Of a stretch of 64,000 nucleotides of DNA, positions 28,143 to 40,339 are shown one piece after another. The notes under the pieces are model-generated. The model had not been told where the DNA came from, made no database searches, and worked only from the letters and a program-made list of their open reading frames with translations. Source of the DNA: Selaginella tamariscina (Eukaryota; Streptophyta; Lycopodiopsida; Selaginellales; Selaginellaceae); NCBI GenBank assembly GCA_003024785.1, contig PUQB01000540.1, positions 1-64,000 on the forward strand, in the 5' to 3' direction. Position numbers and translations under genes: made by a program. Each line of letters begins with the position of its first letter. Within the stretch, counting starts at the first letter, position 1.

Positions 28143-28186
<44 letters not shown>

Positions 28187-28879
28187 CTTATACAATAAAT
28201 AAATTGATATATTATTATGTATCATTTAAAATATATTCATAGTCTGTTTTAATATTATTTTCTTAATTACTCAAGTAATTAATTTACATTTCCTACTATT
28301 AATGAGATATTCTTTATTATTTTCTTATTATTCCAAGAATATTCCAATATTAAACATAATTTCATAATTAATTTAGTTAATTATTCAGTACTTGATCTAC
28401 ATTTGTATATATTAATGGGATTTTCTCAATTAATTTCTTATTATTTCAAGAATATTCCAATGTTAAACCTTATTATCAATATTAAATTAATATATTTATT
28501 AAAACTATATATGGCTATATTTAGATAAAATCATATATTATTATGTATAATTTTAAATATGTTCATAGTGTGTTTATTAATATTATTTTCTTAATTATTC
28601 GATGTTTGTTTTGCACACATATATAAACACAATCATAAATATATATATACATGTGCAAACACATTAAAAACACTTACAGAGACACATATGCACACACATG
28701 CACAAGCCCTAAACCAAACTGGAGAAATATGTTGCTTCTTTATTAAAAACATCATATTCAACAGATGTATGATCTATATGTACTCAGTTTGTGTATAACA
28801 CATTCAATTTACACATGTAATATGTATGTGTGTATACACATGTGTATGTATATATGTACTAATATATGCAATGTGTACA
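27881..28879. other. AT-rich DNA, no gene seen
   Basis: Includes a (TA)n tract at 28,144-28,187 and repeated ATTTTCTTAATTATTC/TTTCTTATTATTTCAAGAATATTCCAAT phrases between about 28,250 and 28,600, which suggests local duplication of about 130-190 bp units. No coding signal. Confidence 0.5.
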
Positions 28880-29460
28880 ATTTTAATTTGTTAACACTCT
28901 CTCTTTCTCTTATACATACACAGTGTCACCATGCATAATCCCTTCTCTCATACATACACACCATGCATGATCCATAATATGTACTATCTCTCTTCTCTCA
29001 TACATACCACCATGCATGATCCATAATATGTAGCCTGTCTCTCTTCTCTTATACATATACACCATGCATGATCCATAATATGTATTGATGTTACAATATT
29101 ATGTACTATGTATGTATATTTGTGTATAATATATGTATGTATATATGTGTACAAAATTAATTTTTTAACACTCTCTCTTCTCTCATACACACCATGCATG
29201 ATCCATCCTAAACCCTAAACCCTATGTAACATAATGAATTTACACAGGTAATTGTATGTAAGTTTGTGTGTATACATGTGTGTATGTATATATGTGTACT
29301 AATATATGCAATATGTATGAATTTAATTTGTTAACACTCTCTCTCTTCTCTCATACATACACACCATGCATGATCCATGTTAATATGTACTGTCTCTCTT
29401 CTCTCATACATACACACTATGCATGATACATAATATGTACTCTATCTCTCTATATATTAT
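28880..29460. repeat. Tandem array of an ACCATGCATGATCCATAATATG phrase
   Basis: At least six units of the pattern CTCTCTTCTCTCATACATAC followed by ACCATGCATGATCCATAAT recur with variable spacing, interrupted by longer repeats of the GTATGTATATATGTGTAC type. A CCTAAACCCTAAACCCTA telomere-like motif sits at about 29,209-29,225. Confidence 0.75.
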
Positions 29461-29779
29461 ATATTAATATGTATGTATGTTTATGTATATAATACTATGT
29501 GTGTATATATGTATTGCTACACGTGAAACTTTAACACTCTCATGGACACACATGTTAAACCCTTGCATGATTTATATTTTTGGGTGTATGTGATACACTC
29601 ACGCACACCACACGCTGATATATATAATAAAAGAATATTCGTTTAGGGTGAATCTATATTTTATTCTTTTTAGGGTTTAAGTATATTCTTAGAAGGAATA
29701 TTCGATTAAGGTTAATATATATTTTATTTCTTTAGGGTTTAGGTATATTCTTAGGGTTTCAAGAAGAAAGGCGGTGGAG

Positions 29780-29973
29780 GCAATGGCTGTGAAATCTCCC
29801 TTTTTCTCACACACAGGTGAGAGATCTCTCTCTCTCACACGCACACTCCTGAGTTTTTATTTATTTATTTTTATTCACATATACATTTATCTGTGTATAT
29901 ATCTTAATAATAAATTTATTTATCTATCTCTCGCATACACACGCACACTCCTATACATACATACATACCATAT

Positions 29974-30033
<60 letters not shown>

Positions 30034-30468
30034 TGTGTGTGTTGTGTATCTGATTAATTTATTAATTTTATCTCTCGCACACACACGCACACTCCTGTTT
30101 ATCTATATGATTTTATTTGTTTCGCTCACACACGCATACACATGATATACATATACACATATATATAACCTATATATGTGTGTGTGTATCTGTATAATTT
30201 TATTTATTATTAATTTTATCTCTCGCACACACACGCACATTCCTATATATATATATATATTATATAATATATATATATATGTGTTGTGTGTGTGTTTGTT
30301 TATCTGTATGATTTTATTTGTTTCACTCACACGTGCATACACACGATATACATATACACATATAATATACCTATGTACATATATACATACATATATTATG
30401 TGTACTAGTATCTGTATAATTTTATTTATTTATCTATCTCTCGCACACACACGCACACTCCTATACAT

Positions 30469-30502
<34 letters not shown>

Positions 30503-30800
30503 GTGTGTGTGTGTGTGTTTGTTTATCTGTATGATTTTATTTGTTTCGCTCACACACGCATACACACGATATACATATACACACATATATATACCTATGT
30601 ACATATATACATACATATATTATGTGTACCAATATCTGTATAATTTTATTTATTTATCTATCTCTCGCACACACATGCACACTCATGTATATACATATAC
30701 ATATATATACATATATATATATGTGTGTGTGTGTGTGTATCTGTATAATTTAATATTATTAGCACACACATACAATATACATATACATATACATATGTGT
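29780..30800. repeat. Compound microsatellite array, about 230-250-bp higher-order units
   Basis: Each unit is (CA)n-(TA)n-(TG)n followed by TTTATCTGTATGATTTTATTTGTTTCGCTCACACACGCATAC and then ATATACCTATGTACATATATAC. Four to five units are visible. The CA-TA-TG core is self-complementary and could fold back. Long reading frames across it are repeat artefacts. Confidence 0.8.
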
Positions 30801-30804
30801 GTGT

Positions 30805-32700
30805 GTATCGGTGGGATTAATCCGCCGCTATATGGTTAGCCCCGCAGGCGGCAGGATTAATCTCGCCGCTCATCCGTTTCCTCATGAGTGGCGGGATTAA
30901 TCCCGCTGCCAAGGCCCTTCATGCAGGTCATGAGCAGCGGGATTAATCCCGCCGCCCTTCATGCATGCTATTCGTTTAGCTTCATGAGTGGCAGGATTAA
31001 TTCCACTACCCATGAGGAGTGGCGGGATTAATCCCATTGCCCATGGCCTACGTGAAGGGCCTAAGCGGCGAGATTAATCCCGCCGCACGCCCATGCCCTG
31101 CGCAGAATGCGGCAGGATTTATTCCGCTGCCAATGGCCTGTGTGAAGGGCCTAAGCGGCGGGATTAATCCCGTCGCATTCTGCACAGGGCATGGGCGTGC
31201 AACATGATTAATCCCACCGCCCATGGCCTACGTGAAGGGCCTAGGCGGTGGGATTAATCCTGCTACCCATGGCCTGCGTGAAGGGCCTAAGCGGCGGGAT
31301 TAATCCCGTCGCACATGGCCTACGTGAAGGGCCTAGGCGGCGGGATTAATTCCGCTGCCCATGGCCTGCGTGAAGGGCCTAGGCGGCGGGATTAATCCCG
31401 TTGCCCATGGCCTGCGTGAAGGGCCTAGGCGGCGGGATTAATCCCGCGCACACCCATGCCCTGCGCAGAAGTCAGTGGGATTAATCTCGCCACTCATGTC
31501 CTGTGTGAAGGGCCTAGGCGGCGGGATTAATCCCGCTGCCCATGGCCTGCGTGAAGGGCCTAGGCGGCGGGATTAATCCCGCTGCCCATGGCCTGCGTGA
31601 AGGGCCTAGGCGGCGGGATTAATCCCGCCGCACACCCATGCCCTGCGCGAAAGCCGGTGGGATTAATCCGGCCACTCATGTCCTGCGTGAAGGGCCTGGG
31701 CGGCGGGATTAATCCAAACACACACCCATGCCCTGCGCGGAGTGCGGCGGGATTAATCCCGTCGCACGCCCATGCCCTGTGCGAAGTGCGGCAGGATTAA
31801 TCCCGCCGCATGCCCATGCCCTATGCGGAGGGCAGAGGGATTAATCCCGCCCCTCACCCATCCCTTCTCGGAGGGCGGGGGGATTAATCCTGCCACCCAT
31901 ATATGTGTGTGTGCGCATGATTTACGAGAGGGCGACGGGATTAATCTCGCCGACCCTTCTATGCCTGGTGGCGGGATGAATCCCACCACCCTTCTTTTTT
32001 CCTCCATTGGTGAGTCGAATCAATCCCGATCACCTCTATTTGAAACAAAAAAGGTTTACAGCATACTAATGGAGGGGACTGAGAAGGGTGGCGAGATTAA
32101 TTTCACCATCCCTTACATGGTGCGCAAGATTAATCTCACCGACCCTTTTATGCTTGGTGGCGGGATGAATCCCACCACCCTTTTTTTTTCCTCCATTGGT
32201 GAGTCGAATCAATCCCGATCATCTCTATTTGAAACAAAAAAGGTTTACAGCATACCAATGAGGGGACTGAGAAGGGTGGCGAGATTAATTTCACCATCCC
32301 TTACATGGTGCGCAAGATTAATCTCGCCGACCCTTCTATGCCTGGTGGTGGGATGAATCCCACCACCCTTCTTTTTTTTCTCCATTGGTGAGTCGAATAA
32401 ATCCCAATCACCTTTATTTGAAACAAAAAGGTTTACAACATACCAATGGAGGGGACTGAGAAGGGTGGTGAGATTAATTTCACCATTCCTTACATGGTGC
32501 GCAAGATTAATCCCGTCGCCTTTCTGGAGCCTCTAAAGGGGTGTGCCAAATAAATCTTACCCAGTTCTCTCTGAGACCGAGAAGGGTAGCGGGATTAATC
32601 CCGCACACCCATTTAGAGCCTCCAAAAAAGTGACGAGATTAATACCGCCGACCCTTTTAGGAGTATAGAAGGGGTGGCGAGATTAATCCTGCCCCACCTT
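30805..32700. repeat. Palindrome array 2, the largest
   Basis: Around 40 copies (by eye) of the GGCGGGATTAATCCCGCC-type palindrome at about 45-bp spacing. The spacers differ from arrays 1 and 3: in the core block (31,200-31,720) they read CATGGCCTGCGTGAAGGGCC followed by TAGG, nearly identical between units, which implies recent homogenisation. The array ends about 370 bp before the ATG of the ParB-like gene. Confidence 0.93.
31952..32516. repeat. Three 188/189-bp higher-order units inside array 2
   Basis: Units begin at 31,952, 32,141 and 32,329 with GACCCTTCTATGCCTGGTGG or a close variant and run through TTCCTCCATTGGTGAGTCGA and AAAGGTTTACA. Each unit contains several of the palindromes, some decayed (GGGATGAATCCC). 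Confidence 0.88.
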
Positions 32701-32809
32701 CCATGTGAATATATATGTGTATTAGTATATATAAGTTGTATATCTCATTTTATTTACTTTTATCATCTTATCATAATATTTTGAGTAAAAGCCAGTAAAC
32801 TATATGAAA

Positions 32810-32892
32810 CTGTCCAAAGCTCACATTTGTGGTGGTTCTAAAACCAAATGTTATCTGTCTTTTGCACTAGCACAAATGTGAGCTTTGGACAG
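32810..32892. repeat. Perfect 22-bp inverted repeat (hairpin) between array 2 and the ParB-like gene
   Basis: Arms 32,810-32,831 and 32,871-32,892 are exact reverse complements (core CCAAAGCTCACATTTG) around a 39-bp loop. No poly-T follows, so it does not look like a classical terminator. It could be a small foldback element or a regulatory hairpin. Confidence 0.9.
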
Positions 32893-33066
32893 TTAATCCC
32901 ATCCACTTCTTTCTGAGACAAGAGGGGTGTATGTGAATTTATCTGTGTATTAATTTTGTTTATTCAGGTTTATACAAGTGTGTGTGCGTTTTTATATGAA
33001 TTGTATTCATAGTGTATTATTTTGCAGAAGGACGATTTAATCAAACAAGGAGATTCAATCATTAGT

Positions 33067-36000
33067 ATGGAGTCGTCGTCAAATTCTGGGTAAGAATTAA
33101 AATAAAATCTGTTATATTCGGATATGTACTTGAAGAACTAATCATTTTTGTATTCAGTTGTGGAATTGAGGTAACATTGAAGACGAGAGCAGGAGAAGAG
33201 ATGGGCAGGGGTATTCTGGAATCAACTTGGCCATATTTCAAACTAAACGGGAAGCACATTGGAGCAACCATGGTATCACATCGCATGGATAATCAAAACA
33301 ATGGAAAGTAGATTCACTAGTCAAGCACCCGAAAGCAGTCTGCAAACCTAGATTGGACGATGTTCGACACATATGCTTGCTCCATCCAATGTCACGTTCT
33401 CGAATCCAGAGGTCACCAGTTACAACATTAATCTCGGGTGGTCTTGTCGACTTGTGGATAATGATGTTTACGTGTTCACTAATGATGTTGACCGTGGAGT
33501 TCTTCTTTAACTCAACGAAAGCCCATCTATGGAAGAGATCCAATTAAATGTCTACTTCGAAGATCTTCAGACTCATCGAGTAGGTATATTCTTAACAGAG
33601 ATTACTTCACAATACAGAACATCCACAAGTGGAGCAATCGTCCCACTTCACATTGAAGAAGAACACAACGACATCATTAGGAAGATTGAGAGGGTGGCTC
33701 GGTCCCAGGTTCTTTATAGATCACGTTCAATTTGCTTAGGAATCTTCGGAAGCTGAAAGAGTGTGCCGAGAACAGACAGCTGCAATCAAGGATCACACGT
33801 TGATTCAAATCGTAAAAGAAAATCATCAGTCATTTTGTCAGCTGCACCTATGGCATCCATGCTGCAATAAGCCACGAGGAAATGATGTTGAATGATAGGA
33901 TTTATGAGAGTAGGGTTAAGTATTGCAGCGTCAACTCAAACTTCAATTACAGGCCACTCAATTAGGAACGTGTAGCTGAGCTCATGGAGAAGATGAAGGA
34001 CGACAATTCTTACACCGTTTCACATAATGCTGTTTTGTGCCCATACTACAAAAGAAAGAAAGGCGCTGACAAAGTGTGAATCACAACATCAGAACAAATC
34101 ATGAAGATTCAGACGGAGAATAGAAAATCAATCAAGTACTACATCATTAGTGGCCAGTACACAATAACGGCAGCCCAACGACTTCTCGATGAACATAACA
34201 AAGGAACGATGGCAATAAAACTTTCTGAGCATACCCGTGAGAAGCTAACGAAAAGATCGGCATTTTTAGCTAAGCCGAATCTCACAATCGAGCAGTACCA
34301 TAAGTTATCGATGGAATGGGACGCTACTGACACCAACCACTACAACAAGCAAAATATGGGAAAAGTTCAAACACACGCGAGCCATGTGGGAATCTCTTCA
34401 GTGACCACAAAGAGCTATTGCAGGGAATACACAATGTGCGGACTACCGGGTAAGCAAATTGTCTGGGCGGGATTTATCTCGCCGGTATATTAATCTGTTC
34501 TTTTTTTCAGAGAGTTGAAGAAATTATAGCAGTTGATTTTGCCCTAGGTGGGCGGGAAGGAAATATCCTTTTTGATGATGTTGATTTCTTGTCCCGACGA
34601 TAGGATCTTTGCCAAATGGTTGGGGATTATGGAATCCTTTTCAAAAGGAACACTGAAGAAGAAGCAGACAAGTGAAGGGGAGCCCTCAAAAAGTCTGCAA
34701 AGAAACCCAGTAAGACGCCGAAGGCTAAGTCTGTTCAATCTACAAAGGATGTAACAACGATTTCAAGCTCACATGGTTGAAGCCTTTAAATGGAACAACG
34801 ATGGAGGAGATGGAAGTCTTGGCTGATTTGGTGATGATGGCAAACTACAAATTAAACAGCAGCCCCACCTCTCCTTTTCATCTCAAGGCAATGGAGTTGA
34901 AGACGGTCAGGCACTTCAAGGAGTGGTTGGGAATACACTGCCACAAACTGGGTTGGACCTCGCTTCAACATACGAAGAGGTCAGCAAATATTTGCATGTG
35001 ACAAACGATGATATGCTTGTCGAATGGGTGAACCAATCGGAAGATCTGGGCAAGAATCTATTGCACGCCAACGCCAAAAAGGAGAACATTGGGATGACGC
35101 CTTCTCTTATGGCAGTCCTTCAGCAGCGGAGAACCGAATTGAACCTTATAAAGGAGGATGCTACGAATCACGACAAGCCCTACAGATGTTTGTTGTTAGA
35201 TTCGGAGACTTTATGGGGTAACATCACTGCTTGTAGGAAACCGTTTCAATTGTTCGTGATGGATCGGCGGGTGTCAAAAAATCTTTCGACAGATAGGGCA
35301 CTAGAGGATTGGTGGAGAAACTTAGCCGTGCAAGCATATACAAGAAGGTATTTATTATTGAATTCATGCTTGCACTCTTCACTGATACCTACTTTTTCAG
35401 GTATTTATTTCTTGATTCTTGCTCATGTCACCGATACTTTTGCCTTCGCCTTCGCCAAGAAGAATAACATCGTTGGACAGGATTTTATATGAATGATGCT
35501 GATCCAAGTGCATTGATACGTTGTTCACTTGGTTGTTAGGAATGCGCCAAACAATTTCAAGCTTCCAAATGACTGGCCAGGCATCTGTTTGCACTCCAAC
35601 GGCCCTGAACCTCCATCCGATACACCGATAGTGAGAGTGACGTATTCGGCAATGTACGTTATCCAAACATTACAAGTCAAGCGGCACGGAGCATCGTCAA
35701 CTTGATCAGGGGTCCTCACAGTGATGCGTGGGTTTTTGACTACTGCACTAGGGGGTCCGTCTTGAAGGAGTGTTACCTTCGGCATACATGTGTGTTTGCC
35801 GTTGAAAAGGATAAGACCATGGTTGAGGACCTGAACAAGTGGATGATAGAGGTTCTCAACTGATACCCCAACAAACCCATAAAGGAGTATTTGAGAAAGT
35901 TCCCTCCGAGAAGTGCGATAGCTCTGAAGACGAATCTGGTTCAATGTCGGAGTCTGAGGACGAACTTCAATCAGATATTAGACCGGAAGTTATCTCGAGG

Positions 36001-36120
36001 AGTACAGAACATTCACACACTCCATTACCCATGGAAACATCAAAGAAGATACGAAAGATCATGAACCATCTCACAAGCGGCTTAGACCTTCTTCGCCTAC
36101 TCAGAAGGTAATAGCAAAGA
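33067..36120 (+). pseudogene. Decayed intron-bearing gene with ParB-like and possible methyltransferase-like parts
   Basis: The start is MESSSNSG at 33,067. Clear GT-AG introns are 33,090-33,157, 34,450-34,510 (which contains one GGCGGGATTTATCTCGCC palindrome) and 35,348-35,400. Frames change several times between exons, so no full-length product is encoded as read. At 34,101-34,400 the text YYIISGQYTITAAQRLLDEH, then a YHKLSMEWDATDTNHYNKQN segment, resembles the GQH box of ParB-like domains found in large plant and algal proteins. At 35,660-35,865 SDAWVFDYCTRGSVLKECYL then TCVFAVEKDKTMVEDLNKWM has the look of the SAM-binding end of DNA methyltransferases. The tail (35,890-36,105) is acidic, Ser/Glu-rich then Lys-rich. 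Both domain names are tentative; the ParB-like one is the better supported. Confidence 0.45.
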
Positions 36121-36299
36121 AGAATTGTTAATGAGTTCTTAGAGTTGAATAGTTGTAAATGAGTGTAACATAAGGCATTTTTGTATATTTCGTTTATATT
36201 TGTACAGAAAATAAATTCTCAAGGATTAATGAAGCTTTTAGTTCAAACATGGGTCACACATTAACAAGGTAAATAATATACCTGATAATTATAAGGACA

Positions 36300-37270
36300 G
36301 TTAATTATCATTTGCAGATGTAATGAAACAGTTGAGAACATAGATTTTCAACATTGCCATGAGTAAGAGAGGGGTTTGGCGAAAATTTCTTGTGCCACAT
36401 GTCAGAATGATAGAGTTCATGCAGGAAATGGATAATAATGCAGCTCAAAACATCGTTACCATGAGGACCATTTCAGTTTTTTCATCACCATTTCTATTGG
36501 CTTCAGTTCCTAAATCAATTTCTTCAGCACCTACAATATCTGAATCTTGTAAGGATGATGTACAATTAAATGATAAAGGTATAGACAACGAATAGTGTCA
36601 ACAGATAAATGTGAAAGGGAGCAAACAAGTGAGTTGCAAAGCATTCAAGAGGCAACGCTACCCCATGTTACGCATGGCCATTTTGTTGTTGGATGTCAAT
36701 GGTGTTTTGCTTCATCGACAAAGGCCCGAGGATAAAAAAAAAAGAAATCAAACAAGGAGATTACATTCCTGTCATGGTAAATTTCGATATATTATTTTTT
36801 GTCTAGGGTTGAACTGTCTCTTTCAAAAGCTTAGGAGTGGGTGCACTTGTGGGGATTTGGTCATGCATGCAGATTCACAACTTAACACGCTACTGAATTT
36901 GCTTAAGAAACATTGTAGTGTTGCAGAAGAGGTGATTCGTAAAGATTGGATTTTTGACTAGTGAATGTGTTATAAACCTCTTGAATTTCACAATATAAGA
37001 AAGGAAAGGCAAGCCATACTTCTATAATTGAAAGATTAATTGGGCTTCATGGGGAGATTAATCAGTTAAGGATAATGAAGAACACACTATCTTAGTGGTA
37101 TACGACTCTTCTCAGAAGGTTATGTTTAACCAAAACATTGCTTATATTCATCCAATCACTTTTGACCCATATTCTGATACCAACCATGGATGAGCTAGTA
37201 ACTACTTGGATACGTGCCTCAGAAAGAAGAATCTCGAAAACTTTTGTGAATAGTATCCACTGTATCAAAC
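36300..37270 (+). pseudogene. FCP1/NLI-type HAD phosphatase-like remnant
   Basis: AILLLDVNGVLLHRQRPEDK (about 36,676-36,740) matches the first motif of FCP1-like phosphatases in its plant LDLNGLLLHR form. An expected middle block (VGIWSC...HNL) follows near 36,830-36,890 in another frame. NTLLVVYDSSQKVMFNQN, AYIHPITFD, then LDTCLRKKNLENFC (about 37,080-37,250) match the family's C-terminal DDSPYK...NP...L..L block. The catalytic DxDx(T/V) reads DVNGV. The frames are broken and at least two second-motif residues are altered, so it is unlikely to be active. The preceding frame from 36,359 (MSKRGVWRKFLVPHV) may be its N-terminal part. Confidence 0.5.
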
Positions 37271-38430
37271 ATTTCCTGATGCTTTTCTTTTTCGTGATTT
37301 TGAATTTTATAAAATGAAGGATAGTAACCGGGCGCTTACAATATTATTCTTAAGGAACGTCATTTTTAGATGAGCCTTTATGCAGACCTTGTCTTATCAC
37401 ATCTTATGTATTAACAAGGATGACAACTCCTAATTGCATTCGTGAGAGTGTTAGGTGGTGGCAACAATATCAAAATATTGACCAAAATAATTCGATTAAT
37501 TTGGAGAGTGATGATTTAAACAAAATAAGGAGATTTCTCTGTATGGTTAGGAAGAAAGTATTTATAAAAATTAACATGTTGATAAGGAAATGATTTCATT
37601 TGTAATTATGTTTGATAGTATTTTTTTAATTATTGTAAACTAATTTTAGAATGAAGAATAATATGAATATTCTAAGTTTAGGAATATTCCTTACTAAGTA
37701 AGGTTATTGAAGGATTAATTTGTTTTAATTAATATTTAAGGCTTAATTACATATTAATTAAATAATTAATTAATAATTAAAACTTAAGTATTAATTAGCA
37801 ATTTATTTTATATTCTCATTTTCACGTATCATGCCCATTTTAATTACTACGTGCATATCCCTTCTTTATTGAAAGGATTTATGTTTCTTCTTTCTTCCCA
37901 ATTGTAAGTTTAGCCCCATAATAGAACTTCCTATTATGAGATGAGAATGTGGTAACAGAAGATTGTCTCATAGAAAGTTACATGTTATATTGGCCTTCCT
38001 TTCTTGCTTCATTTCTCCTTTATCTTTCCACACGTGCCACGTAGTCTACATTCATCCACAGTATGCTCAAGATTTTTAAACTTACCTTGGCATCCAATTC
38101 CTTATATATAAAGCTCCCTTTCAAATATTTAACCAATTGTAATAAATTAGCCTTATAGTCTCAAACTTTAATAAGTTCTTCTCATCATCTGAACTATTCA
38201 TCTTTCTCTTTAAGGACTTCATCTTTTCTTTTGCTATATTCTTTATTTCTCTCTTTTTTCATAATTTTTTCAAATGTTTACAAAATCTTTATGTTTATTT
38301 CTTGAATCATCATTATATAATGCCTATATAGTTCTATAATCCTTGTTGATACCATTGAAGTAAAGCATCTTTCTTAACATATAGTTTACATTTTTTTTTC
38401 ATGCTTCTTAAAACAATGTATATATTCTTC
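37271..38430. other. AT-rich region, no gene recognised
   Basis: Mostly TTAATTAA-type sequence and pyrimidine-rich stretches. A TATATATAAAGC element occurs at 38,103-38,114. No protein family is seen. Confidence 0.45.
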
Positions 38431-38439
38431 TATAGTTTC

Positions 38440-39183
38440 AGCTTTTCCTTGCAGGATATTTTGGAGCTTCTCTATGTACTCTTTCGACAACTCTTTCTTT
38501 TTAAAATATTCTTTAAAAGTTTCTGTAATAATCTTCTCTCACATCTTTCTCTAACTTATAATACTAATCAAATTCATTTCTTTTTAATATGTGAGGAAAT
38601 ACAAACAAATTATCTACATTGCTTAATTATACAATTTTATAACTTCCTCAATTATAACTAGTGTCTTTTAAGATTTTTCTTCTTTCTTGTAGAAAATATT
38701 GAATACATCAATGTTTATGGGAAAAGTGTCCTATTAGACATTCTTGGTGGGCTTTCTCTACCACCTTCCTCCACAGTATAACAGAAACTTTTAAGAGATC
38801 CTCATCCCGATCTACTAGGATATTCTATTCTTTGAGGAGTTCTTTTGTTGCAGTATGATAGTCTGTATCGTAGTGTATATCTTCAACACCTTTAGTGACA
38901 CTTTTTACTATTTGATCAATGAATCTTCTAAGAGCTTCTTGCCTATTGGCAATATATATTTGCTCTGCACGAGTAACCTCTCTCTCAGCTTGTATATTAT
39001 CTCTTTTCTTACTAGGGATGAATTAGAATTATGATACTTCCAAGGCTCCATCTATTATCATATATACACGCTTCTTTTTCCACTTAAGTTTTACTTCTTT
39101 CAAAGCTATTTCACATATATTGCTTCTTACTTAGGAATTACGAATTCCTACACAACAATGACAAAATCCCTCCATGGTCGCCA
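38440..39183 (-). pseudogene. Unrecognised broken coding region
   Basis: On the minus strand MATMEGFCHCCVGIRNS begins at 39,183. After breaks it is followed by a charged helical stretch (REVTRAEQIYIANRQEALRR, FIDQIVKSVTKGVEDIHYDT) that looks like real former coding sequence of coiled-coil character. I do not recognise the family. It stops short of the assembly gap. Confidence 0.3.
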
Positions 39184-39238
39184 TGTGTTAATATGAAAAA
39201 GCTTTCTTATGTGTAGAAATCACTATTCACATAGTATA

Positions 39239-40045
39239 NNNNNNNNNNNNNNNNNNNNNNNNNNNNNNNNNNNNNNNNNNNNNNNNNNNNNNNNNNNNNN
39301 NNNNNNNNNNNNNNNNNNNNNNNNNNNNNNNNNNNNNNNNNNNNNNNNNNNNNNNNNNNNNNNNNNNNNNNNNNNNNNNNNNNNNNNNNNNNNNNNNNNN
39401 NNNNNNNNNNNNNNNNNNNNNNNNNNNNNNNNNNNNNNNNNNNNNNNNNNNNNNNNNNNNNNNNNNNNNNNNNNNNNNNNNNNNNNNNNNNNNNNNNNNN
39501 NNNNNNNNNNNNNNNNNNNNNNNNNNNNNNNNNNNNNNNNNNNNNNNNNNNNNNNNNNNNNNNNNNNNNNNNNNNNNNNNNNNNNNNNNNNNNNNNNNNN
39601 NNNNNNNNNNNNNNNNNNNNNNNNNNNNNNNNNNNNNNNNNNNNNNNNNNNNNNNNNNNNNNNNNNNNNNNNNNNNNNNNNNNNNNNNNNNNNNNNNNNN
39701 NNNNNNNNNNNNNNNNNNNNNNNNNNNNNNNNNNNNNNNNNNNNNNNNNNNNNNNNNNNNNNNNNNNNNNNNNNNNNNNNNNNNNNNNNNNNNNNNNNNN
39801 NNNNNNNNNNNNNNNNNNNNNNNNNNNNNNNNNNNNNNNNNNNNNNNNNNNNNNNNNNNNNNNNNNNNNNNNNNNNNNNNNNNNNNNNNNNNNNNNNNNN
39901 NNNNNNNNNNNNNNNNNNNNNNNNNNNNNNNNNNNNNNNNNNNNNNNNNNNNNNNNNNNNNNNNNNNNNNNNNNNNNNNNNNNNNNNNNNNNNNNNNNNN
40001 NNNNNNNNNNNNNNNNNNNNNNNNNNNNNNNNNNNNNNNNNNNNN
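39239..40045. other. Assembly gap (807 N)
   Basis: Run of undetermined bases. The gap cuts the inner end of DUF7869-like copy 2, so the true inner boundary of the inverted pair cannot be read. Confidence 1.
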
Positions 40046-40339
40046 TCTAGTTCTTTCTCCGGCAAGGGTTTCTTCATTTTTGTAATTTTCACTCTTCAAA
40101 TCTTCTTTTTTCTTGATAATAATCAGCTCAGGAACGACATTAAATTGGGTGCTATTGTTTATAAGAAAGCACTGCGCCTTCATTGCAGTTTACAAGTAAG
40201 TATTATAAACAAATTTAGATATACTTATAAAGATTCACTCTTTTACATTCTCTTTTAAAATTAGAATTTAGGGGTTTAGGAATGTACATTATATTCTGTT
40301 AGGGATTTATCCCGTTTAAACATCCTTCTTACTTAATAT

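Noticed and set aside
29774-29817. Possible first coding exon MEAMAVKSPFFSHT followed by GTGAGA, with the next acceptor at 33,027
   Set aside because: The intron would span 3.2 kb of satellite DNA and the second exon has its own ATG in a good context. Without transcripts this is not supportable.
29774-30839. Several overlapping open frames of 70-155 residues
   Set aside because: They are translations of CA/TA/TG repeats (HTHTHT, YIYIYI, CVCVCV) with no amino-acid constraint.
30805-32700. Regularly spaced palindromes suggesting a CRISPR array
   Set aside because: Spacers are repeated instead of unique, units are imperfect, no cas genes are present and the genome is a plant nuclear one.
39209-40258. 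Long open frames across 39,239-40,045 in three frames
   Set aside because: They consist of undetermined bases in an assembly gap.
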